Origin: Streptomyces hygroscopicus | GTDB taxonomy: Bacteria; Actinomycetota; Actinomycetes; Streptomycetales; Streptomycetaceae | Assembly: GCA_002021875.1 (NCBI GenBank) | Contig: CP018627.1 | Span: 8,990,001 to 9,054,000 of the forward strand | Length of the DNA stretch: 64,000 bases | Direction of reading: 5' to 3' | The notes under the pieces: generated by a model | Database searches by the model: none | What the model saw: the letters and a program-made list of their open reading frames with translations, nothing else | What the model was told of the DNA's origin: nothing | Position numbers and translations under genes: made by a program | In this document: positions 33,979 to 42,661 of the stretch, one piece after another | Layout of the letters: each line of letters opens with the position of its first letter | Numbering within the stretch: the stretch's first letter is position 1

Positions 33979-35324
33979 GCCGCTCGCCGCCCGCTCAGCG
34001 CGAGCCGGACCCGGCGGGCCAGCCGCGCCGCCGGATGGGACGCCAGGGGCGCGGGGCCGGACCGCTCCTGCCACCACAGCGTCAGACGGCGCCGGGCCGC
34101 CAGGTCGTCGGGCCGCCTGTCCGCCAGCAGATGTTCGGCGAACGCCAGCGCGTCGCGGCGGTAGCCGCCGGTCATCGGGCGGCCGTCGGCGTACCGCGCG
34201 AACGCCGGGCGGTAGCCGGTGCCCAGGATCTCCGGCAGCTCCGGGGCCACCTTGGCGACCACGGACGCCCGCTTGGCCGTCAGCGCCGCGCTCTGCACCC
34301 GCAGCCGCCGCCGGTCGAAGCCCTCGGGCGGCGGCGTGCCCCCGACCAGCGCGGACAGCAGCGAGGTCTGGGCGAGCGCCAGCCGCTCACGGACGGCGTC
34401 CGGCACGGGAGCCTCGGGCGCGGCGGAGGGCTTTACGGAGGCCGGGACGGGGGCCGAGGCCGTCACCGCGGCGGCAGCCTCTTCCGCCATCCCCGCCACC
34501 GCCCCCGCCGCCGTCACCCCACGGATCGCGTCCAGCTCGTCCGCCAGTTCCCCCGCCGCCGGGAAGTCCTCGTCGCGCTCCAGCAGTACGCCGGGCGGTG
34601 CCGTACGGGCACACAGTTCGGCGAGGACGTCGAGCACCGGCTGGGTCACCGGATGGGCGTGGCTGTCGTGCCACACCCCGTCCTTCTCGACCCCGCCCGC
34701 CACATGGACGTAGGCGATCGCCGACGTGGGCAGCTCGTCCAGCGCCTTGGCCGGGTCCTCGCCCCGGTTGACGTGGTTGGTGTGCAGATTGGCCACGTCG
34801 ATGAGCAGCCGCACCCCCGTGCGCTCGACGAGCTCGGCCAGGAACTGGCCCTCGGTCATCTCCTCGCCGGGCCAGGAGATCAGCGCCGCGATGTTCTCCA
34901 CCGCGAGCGGCACCGGCAGCGCGTCCTGCGCGATGCGTACGTTCTCGCACAGCACGTCCAGCGCGTCACGGGTCCGTGGCACCGGCAGCAGATGCCCGGC
35001 CTCGATGGCCGCTGACGCGGTCAGCGGCCCCCCGGCCCTGACGAACGCGATGTGTTCGGTGACCAGCGGTGAGCCCAGCGCCCCGGCGCGCTCGGCCAGT
35101 GCCCGGAGGCGGCCGGGGTCGGGCCGCTCGGCTCCCCCGAGGCCGAGTGACACCCCGTGCGGGACCACCGTGGTCCCGCGCTCGCGCAGCCGCCGGAGCG
35201 CGTCCGGCACATGGTCGGGGCAGATGTTCTCCGCCACCACCTCGACCCAGTCGATGCCGGGCAGTCGCGCGATGTCGTCGGCGATCTCCGGTCGCCAGCC
35301 GATTCCGGTACCGAGGCGCATCAT
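33975..35324 (-). CDS. DUF692-family multinuclear iron oxidative enzyme (MNIO) with C-terminal extension
   Basis: A 449-residue protein. Residues 1 to about 280 form the DUF692 TIM barrel shared with MbnB and TglH, which modify Cys in ribosomal peptides. Metal-site blocks visible: [64 protein letters not shown] with WHDSHAHPV and LLERDEDFP. Residues from about 300 form an extra helical part ([57 protein letters not shown]) that resembles the separate partner proteins (MbnC/TglI or DUF2063 type) of other MNIO systems, so partner and enzyme appear fused. ATG 35324 follows AGGAGG at 7 nt. It overlaps the gene for the Cys-tailed protein. Confidence 0.87.
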   Translation of the reverse strand: MMRLGTGIGWRPEIADDIARLPGIDWVEVVAENICPDHVPDALRRLRERGTTVVPHGVSLGLGGAERPDPGRLRALAERAGALGSPLVTEHIAFVRAGGPLTASAAIEAGHLLPVPRTRDALDVLCENVRIAQDALPVPLAVENIAALISWPGEEMTEGQFLAELVERTGVRLLIDVANLHTNHVNRGEDPAKALDELPTSAIAYVHVAGGVEKDGVWHDSHAHPVTQPVLDVLAELCARTAPPGVLLERDEDFPAAGELADELDAIRGVTAAGAVAGMAEEAAAAVTASAPVPASVKPSAAPEAPVPDAVRERLALAQTSLLSALVGGTPPPEGFDRRRLRVQSAALTAKRASVVAKVAPELPEILGTGYRPAFARYADGRPMTGGYRRDALAFAEHLLADRRPDDLAARRRLTLWWQERSGPAPLASHPAARLARRVRLALSGRRAA

Positions 35325-35675
35325 GGCTCCCCCTCCTCGTTCCGTACCGCGTCCCCCGCGGTGTTGTTCTCGCGTGCCGGGGTGATGACCCCGTAGAAGG
35401 AGGACGAATCCCCCGGCCCCCTGGTTCAGAGCTTCATTTGAGCTTCGCGGCATCATGCCGGAGGGGCGTACGCGGGGGTGTCGGGCAGCGGTGGTCCGGG
35501 CGGTGCGAAAGGTCACCGGGTGGGTGGTGTCGCTGAATATGGTCACTGTTACAAAAAATTCGGGCCCTGTGGCGACAGACGTTCAGAGGGGAAAATAGGA
35601 TCGGTCTGGTCCGGGGGGATGGAAGATCACACCTTTGTGCCGCGCCCGCGCGCGGAGCGAGCGTGGGGGAAACAC
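35325..35675. other. Divergent promoter region between the MNIO and PBP genes
   Basis: About 350 bp. The AT-rich segment near 35535-35565 (TGAATATGGTCACTGTTACAAAAAATTC) is the most likely promoter zone for the PBP gene; a small GGGGTGATGACCCC hairpin lies near 35379-35392. I looked for a riboswitch fold and found no convincing one. Confidence 0.45.
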
Positions 35676-37730
35676 GTGCTGGGCAGCAGTGACAACGCCA
35701 TGGGGAAGCACCGCAAGCACCGCCGAAAGCCGTCCTCGGGGAGCCGGGGGATGCGGCTGCGCCGCTGGGCGGCCGCGCGGGTCCGGCTGGACTACCCCCG
35801 GGCGGGGCGGCGTGGTGTGGGGCGATGGCTGCCGACGTGGCGTCAGATCACCCTGTTCTTCCTGTTCTGCCTCGGCTCGCTGACCGGTCTGCTGAGCTAT
35901 CTGTATCTGCAGACCGACATACCCAAGAACCTGAACGACTTCGCCACCCAGCAGGACAACGTCTACTACTGGGGCGACGGCACCGAGATGGCCCGCACCG
36001 GTCCGGTCAACCGGCAGGAAGTGCCGCTGGGCAAGGTGCCGCAGGATGTCCAGTGGGCGGTGCTCGCCGCCGAGAACGCCAGTTTCTACTCCGACAGCGG
36101 AGTGTCCCCGAGCGGGCTGATGCGCGCCGTGACGCGGATGGTGACGGGCGGTGAGACCCAGGGCGGATCCACCATCACCCAGCAGTATGTGAAGAATGCC
36201 TATCTGAATCAGCGCCAGACATTTTCCCGCAAGCTCACCGAGATGTTCATGGCCATCAAGCTGGACGACCGGATGAGCAAGCGGGAGATCCTTCAGCGCT
36301 ATCTGAACACCAGCTGGTTCGGGCGCGGCAGTTACGGCATTCAGCGGGCGGCGTACGCGTACTACGGCAAGGACGTCTCGGAACTCAACGCGAGCGAGGG
36401 CGCGTTGCTCGCCTCGCTGCTCAAGGGTGCCGGGACAATCGATCCGACGCTCAGCGCCAAGAACCACAAGCGGGCCGTCGACCGCTGGAAGTGGGTGCTG
36501 GACCGGATGGTCGACATCGGAAAGCTCTCCCGGTCCGAGCGGGCCCGCTATACGTCGTTCCCCGAGCCCAAGGCGCCGCCCAAGCCGGCCGGGCTCACCG
36601 GTCAGGTCGGCTATCTGGTCGAGACGGCCAAGGCGTATGTGAGCTCCCATACCGAGATATCCGCCGCCGATTTCGACCTGGGCGGCTATCAGATTCACAC
36701 CACCTTCGAGAAGCCGAAGGTCCAGGCGCTCGCCAAGGCGGTGAAGAAGACCCGGGACACGCTCGATCCCGAGCAGCGCCCCGAGGACCGCCATGTGCGG
36801 ATCGGCGCCGCCTCGGTGGCCCCCGGCGGCGCGATACGCGCGCTGTACGGCGGCCCCGGCTATCTGGAACAGGGATTCAACGACGCGAACGCCTCCAACG
36901 TCCCGGCCGGCACCTCCTTCACCCCCTTCGTCTACGCCGCCGCGCTGCGCGACGGCGTTCTGCTGAAGCGCAACGGGGAGCGGACGCCCGTGACGCCCTC
37001 GACGCTCTACAACGGCGACAACAAGATCGCGGTGCATACGCCCGAGGGGCCGTACTGGGACCGCAGCGGCAAGATAGTGCGGGCCGGCAACGACGGTGAC
37101 GCCTCCTATGGGCAGGTCTCCCTGCGCCAGGCGATCGTGCGGTCCATCAACACCCCGATGATCCAGCTTGGCATGGACGTCGGCCTGGACCGGGTCCGGC
37201 AGGCGTCCATCGACGCGGGGCTGCTGCCCAGCAGCTTCGGGGCGCGGGTGCCCGCGTTCTCGCTCGGCACCGCGACGCCCAGCTCGATCCGTATGGCCAG
37301 CGCCTACGGGACGTTCGCCGCCGAGGGCACCCACTACGCGCCGTACTCGGTGAGCGGGCTCACCCACGGCGGGCAGCGCCTCGAACTGCGCAAGGACAGC
37401 GCCAAGCGGGCCTTCAGTACGGCGGTCGCGGCGCAGGTGGACGAGGCGCTGCGGGGCGCCGTCCAGAGCCCGGACGGCGCGGCGCACGGGGCCGCCGCGG
37501 CCGGTGGTGAGGTGGCCGGTAAGGCGGGCACGGCGCAGGACGGCAACTCCGCCTGGTTCGTCGGCTACACCAAGAAGCTGTCGACGGCGGTCTCGCTGTC
37601 CCGGGTGGACCCCAAGTCGCAGGAGCTGATGCCGCTCAAGGGGATGGGCGGGGCAGCCACCGACACCTCGGGCGACGCCTACCCCCTGGACATCTGGAAG
37701 AGCTATATGACGGACCGGGCGGCGGAGTAA
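35676..37730 (+). CDS. Class A penicillin-binding protein with degenerate transpeptidase motifs
   Basis: A 684-residue bitopic membrane protein: basic cytosolic start, one helix (ITLFFLFCLGSLTGLLSYLYL), a GT51 transglycosylase domain and a transpeptidase-like domain. The GT51 part looks active: catalytic Glu in AAENASFYSDSG (ED of the usual EDxxF is EN), GGSTITQQYVKNAYL, and KREILQRYLNTSWFGRGSYGIQ. In the second domain the SxxK box reads TSFT (AGTSFTPFVYAAAL where GSTFKPF is usual), the SxN is present (RSINTP) and the KTG box is KAG (VAGKAGTAQ). Loss of Ser and Lys should abolish acylation, so it probably polymerises glycan without crosslinking or acts as a scaffold. GTG 35676 has a GGGGGA site; ATG 35700 is an alternative. 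Confidence 0.83.
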   Translation: MLGSSDNAMGKHRKHRRKPSSGSRGMRLRRWAAARVRLDYPRAGRRGVGRWLPTWRQITLFFLFCLGSLTGLLSYLYLQTDIPKNLNDFATQQDNVYYWGDGTEMARTGPVNRQEVPLGKVPQDVQWAVLAAENASFYSDSGVSPSGLMRAVTRMVTGGETQGGSTITQQYVKNAYLNQRQTFSRKLTEMFMAIKLDDRMSKREILQRYLNTSWFGRGSYGIQRAAYAYYGKDVSELNASEGALLASLLKGAGTIDPTLSAKNHKRAVDRWKWVLDRMVDIGKLSRSERARYTSFPEPKAPPKPAGLTGQVGYLVETAKAYVSSHTEISAADFDLGGYQIHTTFEKPKVQALAKAVKKTRDTLDPEQRPEDRHVRIGAASVAPGGAIRALYGGPGYLEQGFNDANASNVPAGTSFTPFVYAAALRDGVLLKRNGERTPVTPSTLYNGDNKIAVHTPEGPYWDRSGKIVRAGNDGDASYGQVSLRQAIVRSINTPMIQLGMDVGLDRVRQASIDAGLLPSSFGARVPAFSLGTATPSSIRMASAYGTFAAEGTHYAPYSVSGLTHGGQRLELRKDSAKRAFSTAVAAQVDEALRGAVQSPDGAAHGAAAAGGEVAGKAGTAQDGNSAWFVGYTKKLSTAVSLSRVDPKSQELMPLKGMGGAATDTSGDAYPLDIWKSYMTDRAAE

Positions 37731-37783
37731 GCCCCGGCGGAACAAGCCCTGGCGGAAGGCCGGCAACAGGACCGTTTCCGCCG

Positions 37784-39100
37784 CTACTTGGTCTTGGTGT
37801 ACGTGGACCACTCCGGCGATTCCGCCGGGTCCAGCATCCGCAGCTTCGCCAGGACCTTCGGGTCCTGGGCGTCCAGCCAGTCGGCGAGCTGCTTGAACGA
37901 CACGCACCGCACCCCGTCGCGGCGGCAGACGCTCCGCATCACGTCCTCGATGGCCTGCATATAGATGCCACCGTTCCAGGTCTCGAAGTGATTGCCGATG
38001 AACAGCGGCGCCCGGCTGCCGTTGTAGGCCCGCTCGAAGCCGTTCAGATACCCCTCGCGGGTCAGCCGCTCCCACTCCGCGTACTTCGCCGGATCGCCCT
38101 CGGTGCTGTCACCGGACTGGTTGAAGAGGAAGTTGAAGTCCATCGAGAGGACCTGCTTCTCGCTCTCCGGGTACGGCACCAGCTGCAGCGGGAAGTTCCA
38201 GATTCCGTCGATCTTGGACGGCCAGAGCTGGAAGTCGCCGGGGGAGCTGGCGTCATAGCGCCAGCCGAGGGATTTGATGGCCGGAATCAGCGTCTTCTGG
38301 CCCTCCAGGCACGGCGCGCGCCCGCCGGCCAGCTCCACGTCGTAGTCGAACGGCAGCGGCTTGATGTCGGTGAAGCCGGTGTTGGTCTTCCAGCGCTTCA
38401 CAAAGGAGACGGCCTGCTCCGTTTCGCTCTTCCACTCCTGGGTGGACCAGTCCTCCCCGCCCTTGGCGCCGCAGAAGTGGCCGTTGAAGTGGGAGCCGAT
38501 CTCGTTGCCGTCCTGCCAGGCCCCGCTGAGCTGCTCCAGGGTCTCCCTGATGTGCTCGTCGGTGGGGAAGGATATGGCGGCCGAGCCCGGCTTGTGCTGG
38601 GGCGGCCGATAGAGGTCGCTCTTCGCCTTGGGCAGCAGATACATGCCGCTCAGGAAGAACGTCATCGTGGCGTCGCTCTCCTTGGCCACCTGGCGGAAGC
38701 GGGAGAAGAGATGGTCGTCGTTCTCCAGCGCGCCGTCCCAGGAGAAGACCACGAACTGCGGCGGCTTCTCACCGGGTTTGAGCTTCTCGGGCTTGAGCTG
38801 ATGGGGCTGCGGTCCGGTGTAGGACGTGGAGCCGTCCCCGAGCACCTTGACCTTGCCGTCCCAATGGGCGTACTTGTCCTTCTTCTTGGGCTCCCTGGGT
38901 ACCCGGTCCGACTTGGGAGACGCCGCGGCGGCGGGGAGGTCCCCGTCCTGTGTGCCGCCCGCGTCCCCCGGCGAGGTCAGGGCTATCAGCAGCGCCACCA
39001 CGACGGCCACGGCCGTGAGCGCGCCTATGGGCGCGGCCACGCCATAGGCGTTCTTCGCGTTTAAAGCCTTCAACGCTTTCACGATCTTCAGCGCCTTCAC
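37784..39100 (-). CDS. Membrane-anchored or secreted polysaccharide-deacetylase-fold protein
   Basis: A 438-residue protein with an N-terminal signal/anchor helix (GALTAVAVVVALLIAL) and a Pro/Lys-rich linker. The main domain has NodB-like elements: FVVFSWDGALEN in place of the usual FDDG motif, TMTFFLSGMYLLP, and NEIGSHFNGHFCG matching the H(S/T)xxH metal motif; later LPFDYDVELAGGRAPCLEG and GNHFETW. The first motif keeps a single Asp, so metal binding may be altered. It may deacetylate a cell-wall or capsule glycan, or be a related inactive protein. Convergent with the PBP gene (53 bp apart). GTG start. Confidence 0.75.
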   Translation of the reverse strand: MKALKIVKALKALNAKNAYGVAAPIGALTAVAVVVALLIALTSPGDAGGTQDGDLPAAAASPKSDRVPREPKKKDKYAHWDGKVKVLGDGSTSYTGPQPHQLKPEKLKPGEKPPQFVVFSWDGALENDDHLFSRFRQVAKESDATMTFFLSGMYLLPKAKSDLYRPPQHKPGSAAISFPTDEHIRETLEQLSGAWQDGNEIGSHFNGHFCGAKGGEDWSTQEWKSETEQAVSFVKRWKTNTGFTDIKPLPFDYDVELAGGRAPCLEGQKTLIPAIKSLGWRYDASSPGDFQLWPSKIDGIWNFPLQLVPYPESEKQVLSMDFNFLFNQSGDSTEGDPAKYAEWERLTREGYLNGFERAYNGSRAPLFIGNHFETWNGGIYMQAIEDVMRSVCRRDGVRCVSFKQLADWLDAQDPKVLAKLRMLDPAESPEWSTYTKTK

Positions 39101-39182
39101 GGGTCCCGCCCCCTGGCAACAGTACAGATGTACGTCCCCCTCAGTATCACAGAAGTATCACGTGCCCTTCACATCGGTCTCC

Positions 39183-40580
39183 TCACCAACCGGTCAAAAG
39201 CAGGTGATTGACGAGCAGTCCGAGACACGCCTGGGCCACAAGCCAGCGGCGACGATCAACAGCGGGCAGGAGCGCGGCGGTGGGCAGCAGCCAGACCAGG
39301 AAGGGAAGCCAGATCCGCTCCGTCTCGGCCTTGCTCATCCCGGACAGATCGGCCACGACGAGCGCGAACAGCACGGCGAAGGTCAGCACCACGAGCCCGT
39401 CCGGGGCGCCCGGACCGCCCGGGCGCAACCGCCTTACGGTGTCGGGCACCGCCGACAGCATGCGCCGCGCGCCCGCGACACAAGCCGGACCGGCGACCAC
39501 GGTCGCGACCGCGAGGTTGGCCCAGACCCAGTACGCGTACGGGCGGTCCGAGGCCACGCCCTGGTAGTAGCGCTCGACCAGCAGCGAGTACCCCTCCCAC
39601 CACTGGAAGCCGGTCAACGTGAACGCACCGGCCACCACCGCCGCCCCGATCAGCGCGAAGGGCAGCGGCCGGGCGGTGCGGGCGAGCAGGAGCACGGCGG
39701 CGGCGGGCAGCGCCAGCAGCGTCAGCCCGTAGGAGAGATAGGCCGTCAGCCCCAGCAGCAGCCCGGAGCCGAACGCGACGGCCCCGGGCGCCCGGACCGT
39801 ACGCGTCGCCGCGAGCGCCAGCAGCGCGAGCCCCCAGGCCGCGACGGCCGCGAAATAGCCGTCGGCCGAGGCGCCCACCCAGACCGCCCCGGGCGCCAGG
39901 ACCAGGAACGGGGCGGCAGCGCGCGCGGCTCGCTCCTGCCCCAGGGCGCGCAGCGTGACCAGGATCGCGACCGCCGCCGAGCCGCCCACCGTGATGCAGA
40001 AGGCCCCCGCCCACCCGCCGCCGCCCAGGCCCAGCCGGTCCAGGCCCACGAAGGTGAGCACGGCGCCCGGCGGATGGCCCGCGATATGGGCGGGCCAGTG
40101 GTCGGGCTGGGTGAGCAGGATGTGGCCGGTGAAGCCGCGCAGGGCCGCGCCGATGTCGTGGAACCGGTCGACACCGCGCAGATATTCGTGGCGCGCGGTC
40201 AGCCGCTCCGCCACCCCCCGCTGCCATCCGTCGACCAGCGCCAGTGACCAGATCCAGGCCATGGACGCCGCCCAGACGGTCCCCAGCAGCCCGCGCCACG
40301 GCAGCCGCACCGCGAGCCGGGGGCCGTGGACGACGACCGCTGCGGCGACGGCCAGGGCGGCGGGCGTGCCGGGGCCCACATGGGGCAGCCAGTCGGCGTA
40401 CAGCGGTGCCCAGTCGACGTACAGCGAGTGATGGGCCCGCTGGATCAGGGTGCCGACGACGGCGGCGACGGCGAAGAGCACGGCGGCGGCAGCGGCGGCG
40501 AGCACGTCCCGGCGGCGGCCGGTCCGCTTCTCGTTCTCGATGGCCCGGGTGTCGATGCCGCTGTGGAGAGGGAGTTTCAC
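39183..40580 (-). CDS. Multi-spanning membrane protein, probable glycosyltransferase (GT-C type)
   Basis: A 465-residue integral membrane protein with about eleven hydrophobic segments. The extracytoplasmic loop after the second segment has HDIGAALRGFTGHILLTQPDHWPAHIAGHPPGAVL, with acidic and His residues as in GT-C mannosyl/arabinosyl transferases, and a later loop has GFQWWEGYSLLVERYYQGVASDRPYAYWVW. I do not recognise a named subfamily. A -10-like TAGCGT lies 6 nt before the GTG start, suggesting a leaderless mRNA. It stands alone between the deacetylase-fold gene and the molybdoenzyme gene; substrate unknown. Confidence 0.72.
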   Translation of the reverse strand: MKLPLHSGIDTRAIENEKRTGRRRDVLAAAAAAVLFAVAAVVGTLIQRAHHSLYVDWAPLYADWLPHVGPGTPAALAVAAAVVVHGPRLAVRLPWRGLLGTVWAASMAWIWSLALVDGWQRGVAERLTARHEYLRGVDRFHDIGAALRGFTGHILLTQPDHWPAHIAGHPPGAVLTFVGLDRLGLGGGGWAGAFCITVGGSAAVAILVTLRALGQERAARAAAPFLVLAPGAVWVGASADGYFAAVAAWGLALLALAATRTVRAPGAVAFGSGLLLGLTAYLSYGLTLLALPAAAVLLLARTARPLPFALIGAAVVAGAFTLTGFQWWEGYSLLVERYYQGVASDRPYAYWVWANLAVATVVAGPACVAGARRMLSAVPDTVRRLRPGGPGAPDGLVVLTFAVLFALVVADLSGMSKAETERIWLPFLVWLLPTAALLPAVDRRRWLVAQACLGLLVNHLLLTGW

Positions 40581-40733
40581 GACGTCACGCTACGTCGTGA
40601 AGCCCGCGTCCGGGCCGCCGCGCCGCGCGCCGTCACCGGACCGTCAGATCCTTGCGGCCGGGGCGGCTGACGTCACCGTTTTGTCATGGGTTCAAGGCTC
40701 CGGAACGCGGCGCGCCCGCCCTACGGTCATGCC

Positions 40734-42026
40734 ATGAGCCACCCTCCCCGTACTCACCGTGACCGTCGCGCCCTGTGGCGAAGCCCGCTGCGCGGCCCCT
40801 GGCTGACGTCTGTCCTCGGCCTGATCCTGCTCTTCGGCCTGCCCGTGCTGTTCGTGACCGGACTGCTGTCGTACGCCGCCTACAACCCCGATCTGTCCCC
40901 GGTCAACGATCAGACCCCGGACAAGGGGCTGCTCGGCTTCTATCTCTTCACCTGGCCGACCAACCCCTCCTGGCTCTACCGCGTCAACCAGGGCGTGCAC
41001 GTCACCCTCGGGATCGTGCTCGTCCCCGTGCTGCTGGCCAAGCTGTGGTCGGTCATCCCCAAGCTGTTCACCTGGCCGCCGGTGCGGTCGGTGGGGCACG
41101 GGCTGGAGCGGCTCTCGCTGCTGGCGCTGGTCGGCGGCGGGCTGTTCGAGTTCGCGACCGGGGTGCTCAACGTCCAGCTCGACTACATCTTCCCGGGGTC
41201 CTTCTACCCGCTGCACTTCTACGGGGCGTGGATCTTCATGGCCGCCCTCGTGGTCCATGTGGCGCTGCGGTTCCCGGCCATGGTGCGGGCGCTGCGCAGT
41301 CGCGATCTGCGGGCCGAGCTGCGCACCCGCGCCCCGGACACCAAGCCGGAGCCGCCGGACGAGACCGGCCTGGTCAGCCCGCAACCGGCCGCGCCCACCA
41401 TGTCACGGCGGGGCGCGCTCGCCATGGTCGGCACCGGCTCGTTCGCGCTGCTGGTGGTGACGGCCGGTCAGAGCATCGGCGGCCCGCTGCGCGAGACCGC
41501 CGTGCTCGCGCCGCACGGCCGCAACCCGGGGTCGGGGCCCAACGGCTTCCAGATCAACAAGACCGCCATGGCCGTCGGCCTCCGCGCCCGCGACATCGGG
41601 CCCGACTGGCGGCTGGTGGTACGGGGCGCGACGGGCCGCGAGACCGTCCTCACCCGGGAGCAACTGCTGCGGCTGCCGCGACACGGCGCGGCGCTGCCCA
41701 TCGCCTGTGTGGAGGGGTGGTCCACGTCCGACCAGCGGTGGGACGGGGTGCGGCTGGCCGACCTCGCCGCGCTGGTGGGCCATGCCGACCGGCCGCCGAG
41801 GGTCCTGGTGGAGTCGGTGCAGCGGCACGGCTCCTTCCGCCGCGTCGTGCTGAGCGACGTCCAGGTCCGCGACTCCCGCTCGCTGCTGGCCCTGAGGGTC
41901 AACGGCGCGGATCTGTCGCCCGACCACGGCTATCCGGCGCGGGTGATCATGCCCGGGGCCCCGGGTGTGCACAACACCAAGTGGGTCGGCCGGCTGACCT
42001 TCGGGAACTTCGAGGAGACCGCGTGA
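40734..42026 (+). CDS. Fusion of membrane cytochrome-like domain and molybdopterin-binding oxidoreductase domain
   Basis: A 430-residue protein in three parts. The first 190 residues have four hydrophobic helices with His in VNQGVHVTLGI, SVGHGLERLSL, LHFYGAWIF and VVHVALR, as in di-haem cytochrome b subunits. A middle segment MSRRGALAMVGTGSFALLVV has an RR-like motif before a fifth helix. The last 150 residues are a sulfite-oxidase-type molybdopterin domain, with the Mo-ligand Cys in LPIACVEGW and the end block GYPARVIMPGAPGVHNTKWVGRL. It probably moves electrons between an extracytoplasmic substrate and the membrane. It begins with ATG 40734 after a possible short leader and is coupled to the next gene through a stop-start overlap. 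Confidence 0.83.
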   Translation: MSHPPRTHRDRRALWRSPLRGPWLTSVLGLILLFGLPVLFVTGLLSYAAYNPDLSPVNDQTPDKGLLGFYLFTWPTNPSWLYRVNQGVHVTLGIVLVPVLLAKLWSVIPKLFTWPPVRSVGHGLERLSLLALVGGGLFEFATGVLNVQLDYIFPGSFYPLHFYGAWIFMAALVVHVALRFPAMVRALRSRDLRAELRTRAPDTKPEPPDETGLVSPQPAAPTMSRRGALAMVGTGSFALLVVTAGQSIGGPLRETAVLAPHGRNPGSGPNGFQINKTAMAVGLRARDIGPDWRLVVRGATGRETVLTREQLLRLPRHGAALPIACVEGWSTSDQRWDGVRLADLAALVGHADRPPRVLVESVQRHGSFRRVVLSDVQVRDSRSLLALRVNGADLSPDHGYPARVIMPGAPGVHNTKWVGRLTFGNFEETA

Positions 42027-42103
42027 AGGGGCTTGGGGGAGGCCGCATGAGGGGGCTTCGGGGAGACCATATGAAGGGGCTCCGAGGAGACCGTATGAAG
42101 GCC
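42008..42103 (+). repeat. Four tandem 24-bp copies of a stop/RBS/start unit
   Basis: Units start at 42008, 42032, 42056 and 42080, each of the form CTTCGAGGAGACCGC then (G/A)TGAAGGGG with few changes. Every unit supplies a purine-rich ribosome site and a start codon (GTG 42023, ATG 42047, ATG 42071, ATG 42095), all in one frame, so the next protein can begin at four places and its longest form starts with MKGLRGDR-like repeats. Confidence 0.9.
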
Positions 42104-42661
42104 GCACTGCGCCGCTTCGGGCCGCGGGCCGCCCTGCACCGCCTCGGACTGCGGCGGCTGGAGAAGGAGTCGCCGCTGCAGCTCGTGCTGCTGATGTGCT
42201 CCTTCGCGCTGACCGCCTACGCCGGGGTCAGGCTGCTGAGCGGCGACTGGTTCGGGATCGTGCTGTGGATCGTCGGCGGCGCGCTGCTCCACGACCTGGT
42301 GCTGCTCCCGCTGTACGCGATCGCCGACCGTGCCGTGGGCGCCGTGCTCCCGGCCACGGCCCGGTGGATCAACCATGTGCGGGTGCCCGTCTTCCTCTCC
42401 GGGCTGCTTCTGCTGGTGTGGTTCCCGCTGATCCTCGGACGGCAGGAGCGCCGCTACGAGAACGCGACCGGGCTGAGCGCCGATGTCTTCTGGCCGCGCT
42501 GGCTGCTGATCACCGCGGGACTCTTCGGCGTCTCGGCCGTATGGCTGGCGATCCGGGTGGCGATCCGGGTGTGGCGCCACCGCCCGGGGCCTCGGCGTGG
42601 GGCCCCGGCGGCGGGGGAGCGGAAGCCGCCCGCAGGGCCCGCACGGCACAGCCGGCCATGA
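42023..42661 (+). CDS. Small membrane protein coupled to the molybdoenzyme fusion
   Basis: Up to 212 residues from GTG 42023 (overlapping the upstream stop as GTGA); shorter forms start at 42047, 42071 or 42095 because the start unit is tandemly repeated. The body has about four hydrophobic segments (LVLLMCSFALTAYAGVRLL, WFGIVLWIVGGALLHDLVLLPLY, VRVPVFLSGLLLLVWFPLIL and LITAGLFGVSAVWLAIRVAI). No family is recognised. As the second gene behind a molybdopterin oxidoreductase it could be a membrane partner. The last 150 bp overlap antiparallel with the next gene. Confidence 0.72.
   Translation: MKGLGGGRMRGLRGDHMKGLRGDRMKAALRRFGPRAALHRLGLRRLEKESPLQLVLLMCSFALTAYAGVRLLSGDWFGIVLWIVGGALLHDLVLLPLYAIADRAVGAVLPATARWINHVRVPVFLSGLLLLVWFPLILGRQERRYENATGLSADVFWPRWLLITAGLFGVSAVWLAIRVAIRVWRHRPGPRRGAPAAGERKPPAGPARHSRP

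Noticed and set aside
32426..34771. Plus-strand Pro-rich frame of about 780 codons across the MNIO locus
   Set aside because: The Pro-rich part is the reverse of the Gly/Cys tail, and the rest mirrors the DUF692 gene; no start signal or domain.
35325..35675. Possible riboswitch before the PBP gene
   Set aside because: I searched for a conserved fold such as ydaO-type and found only short, unspecific stems.
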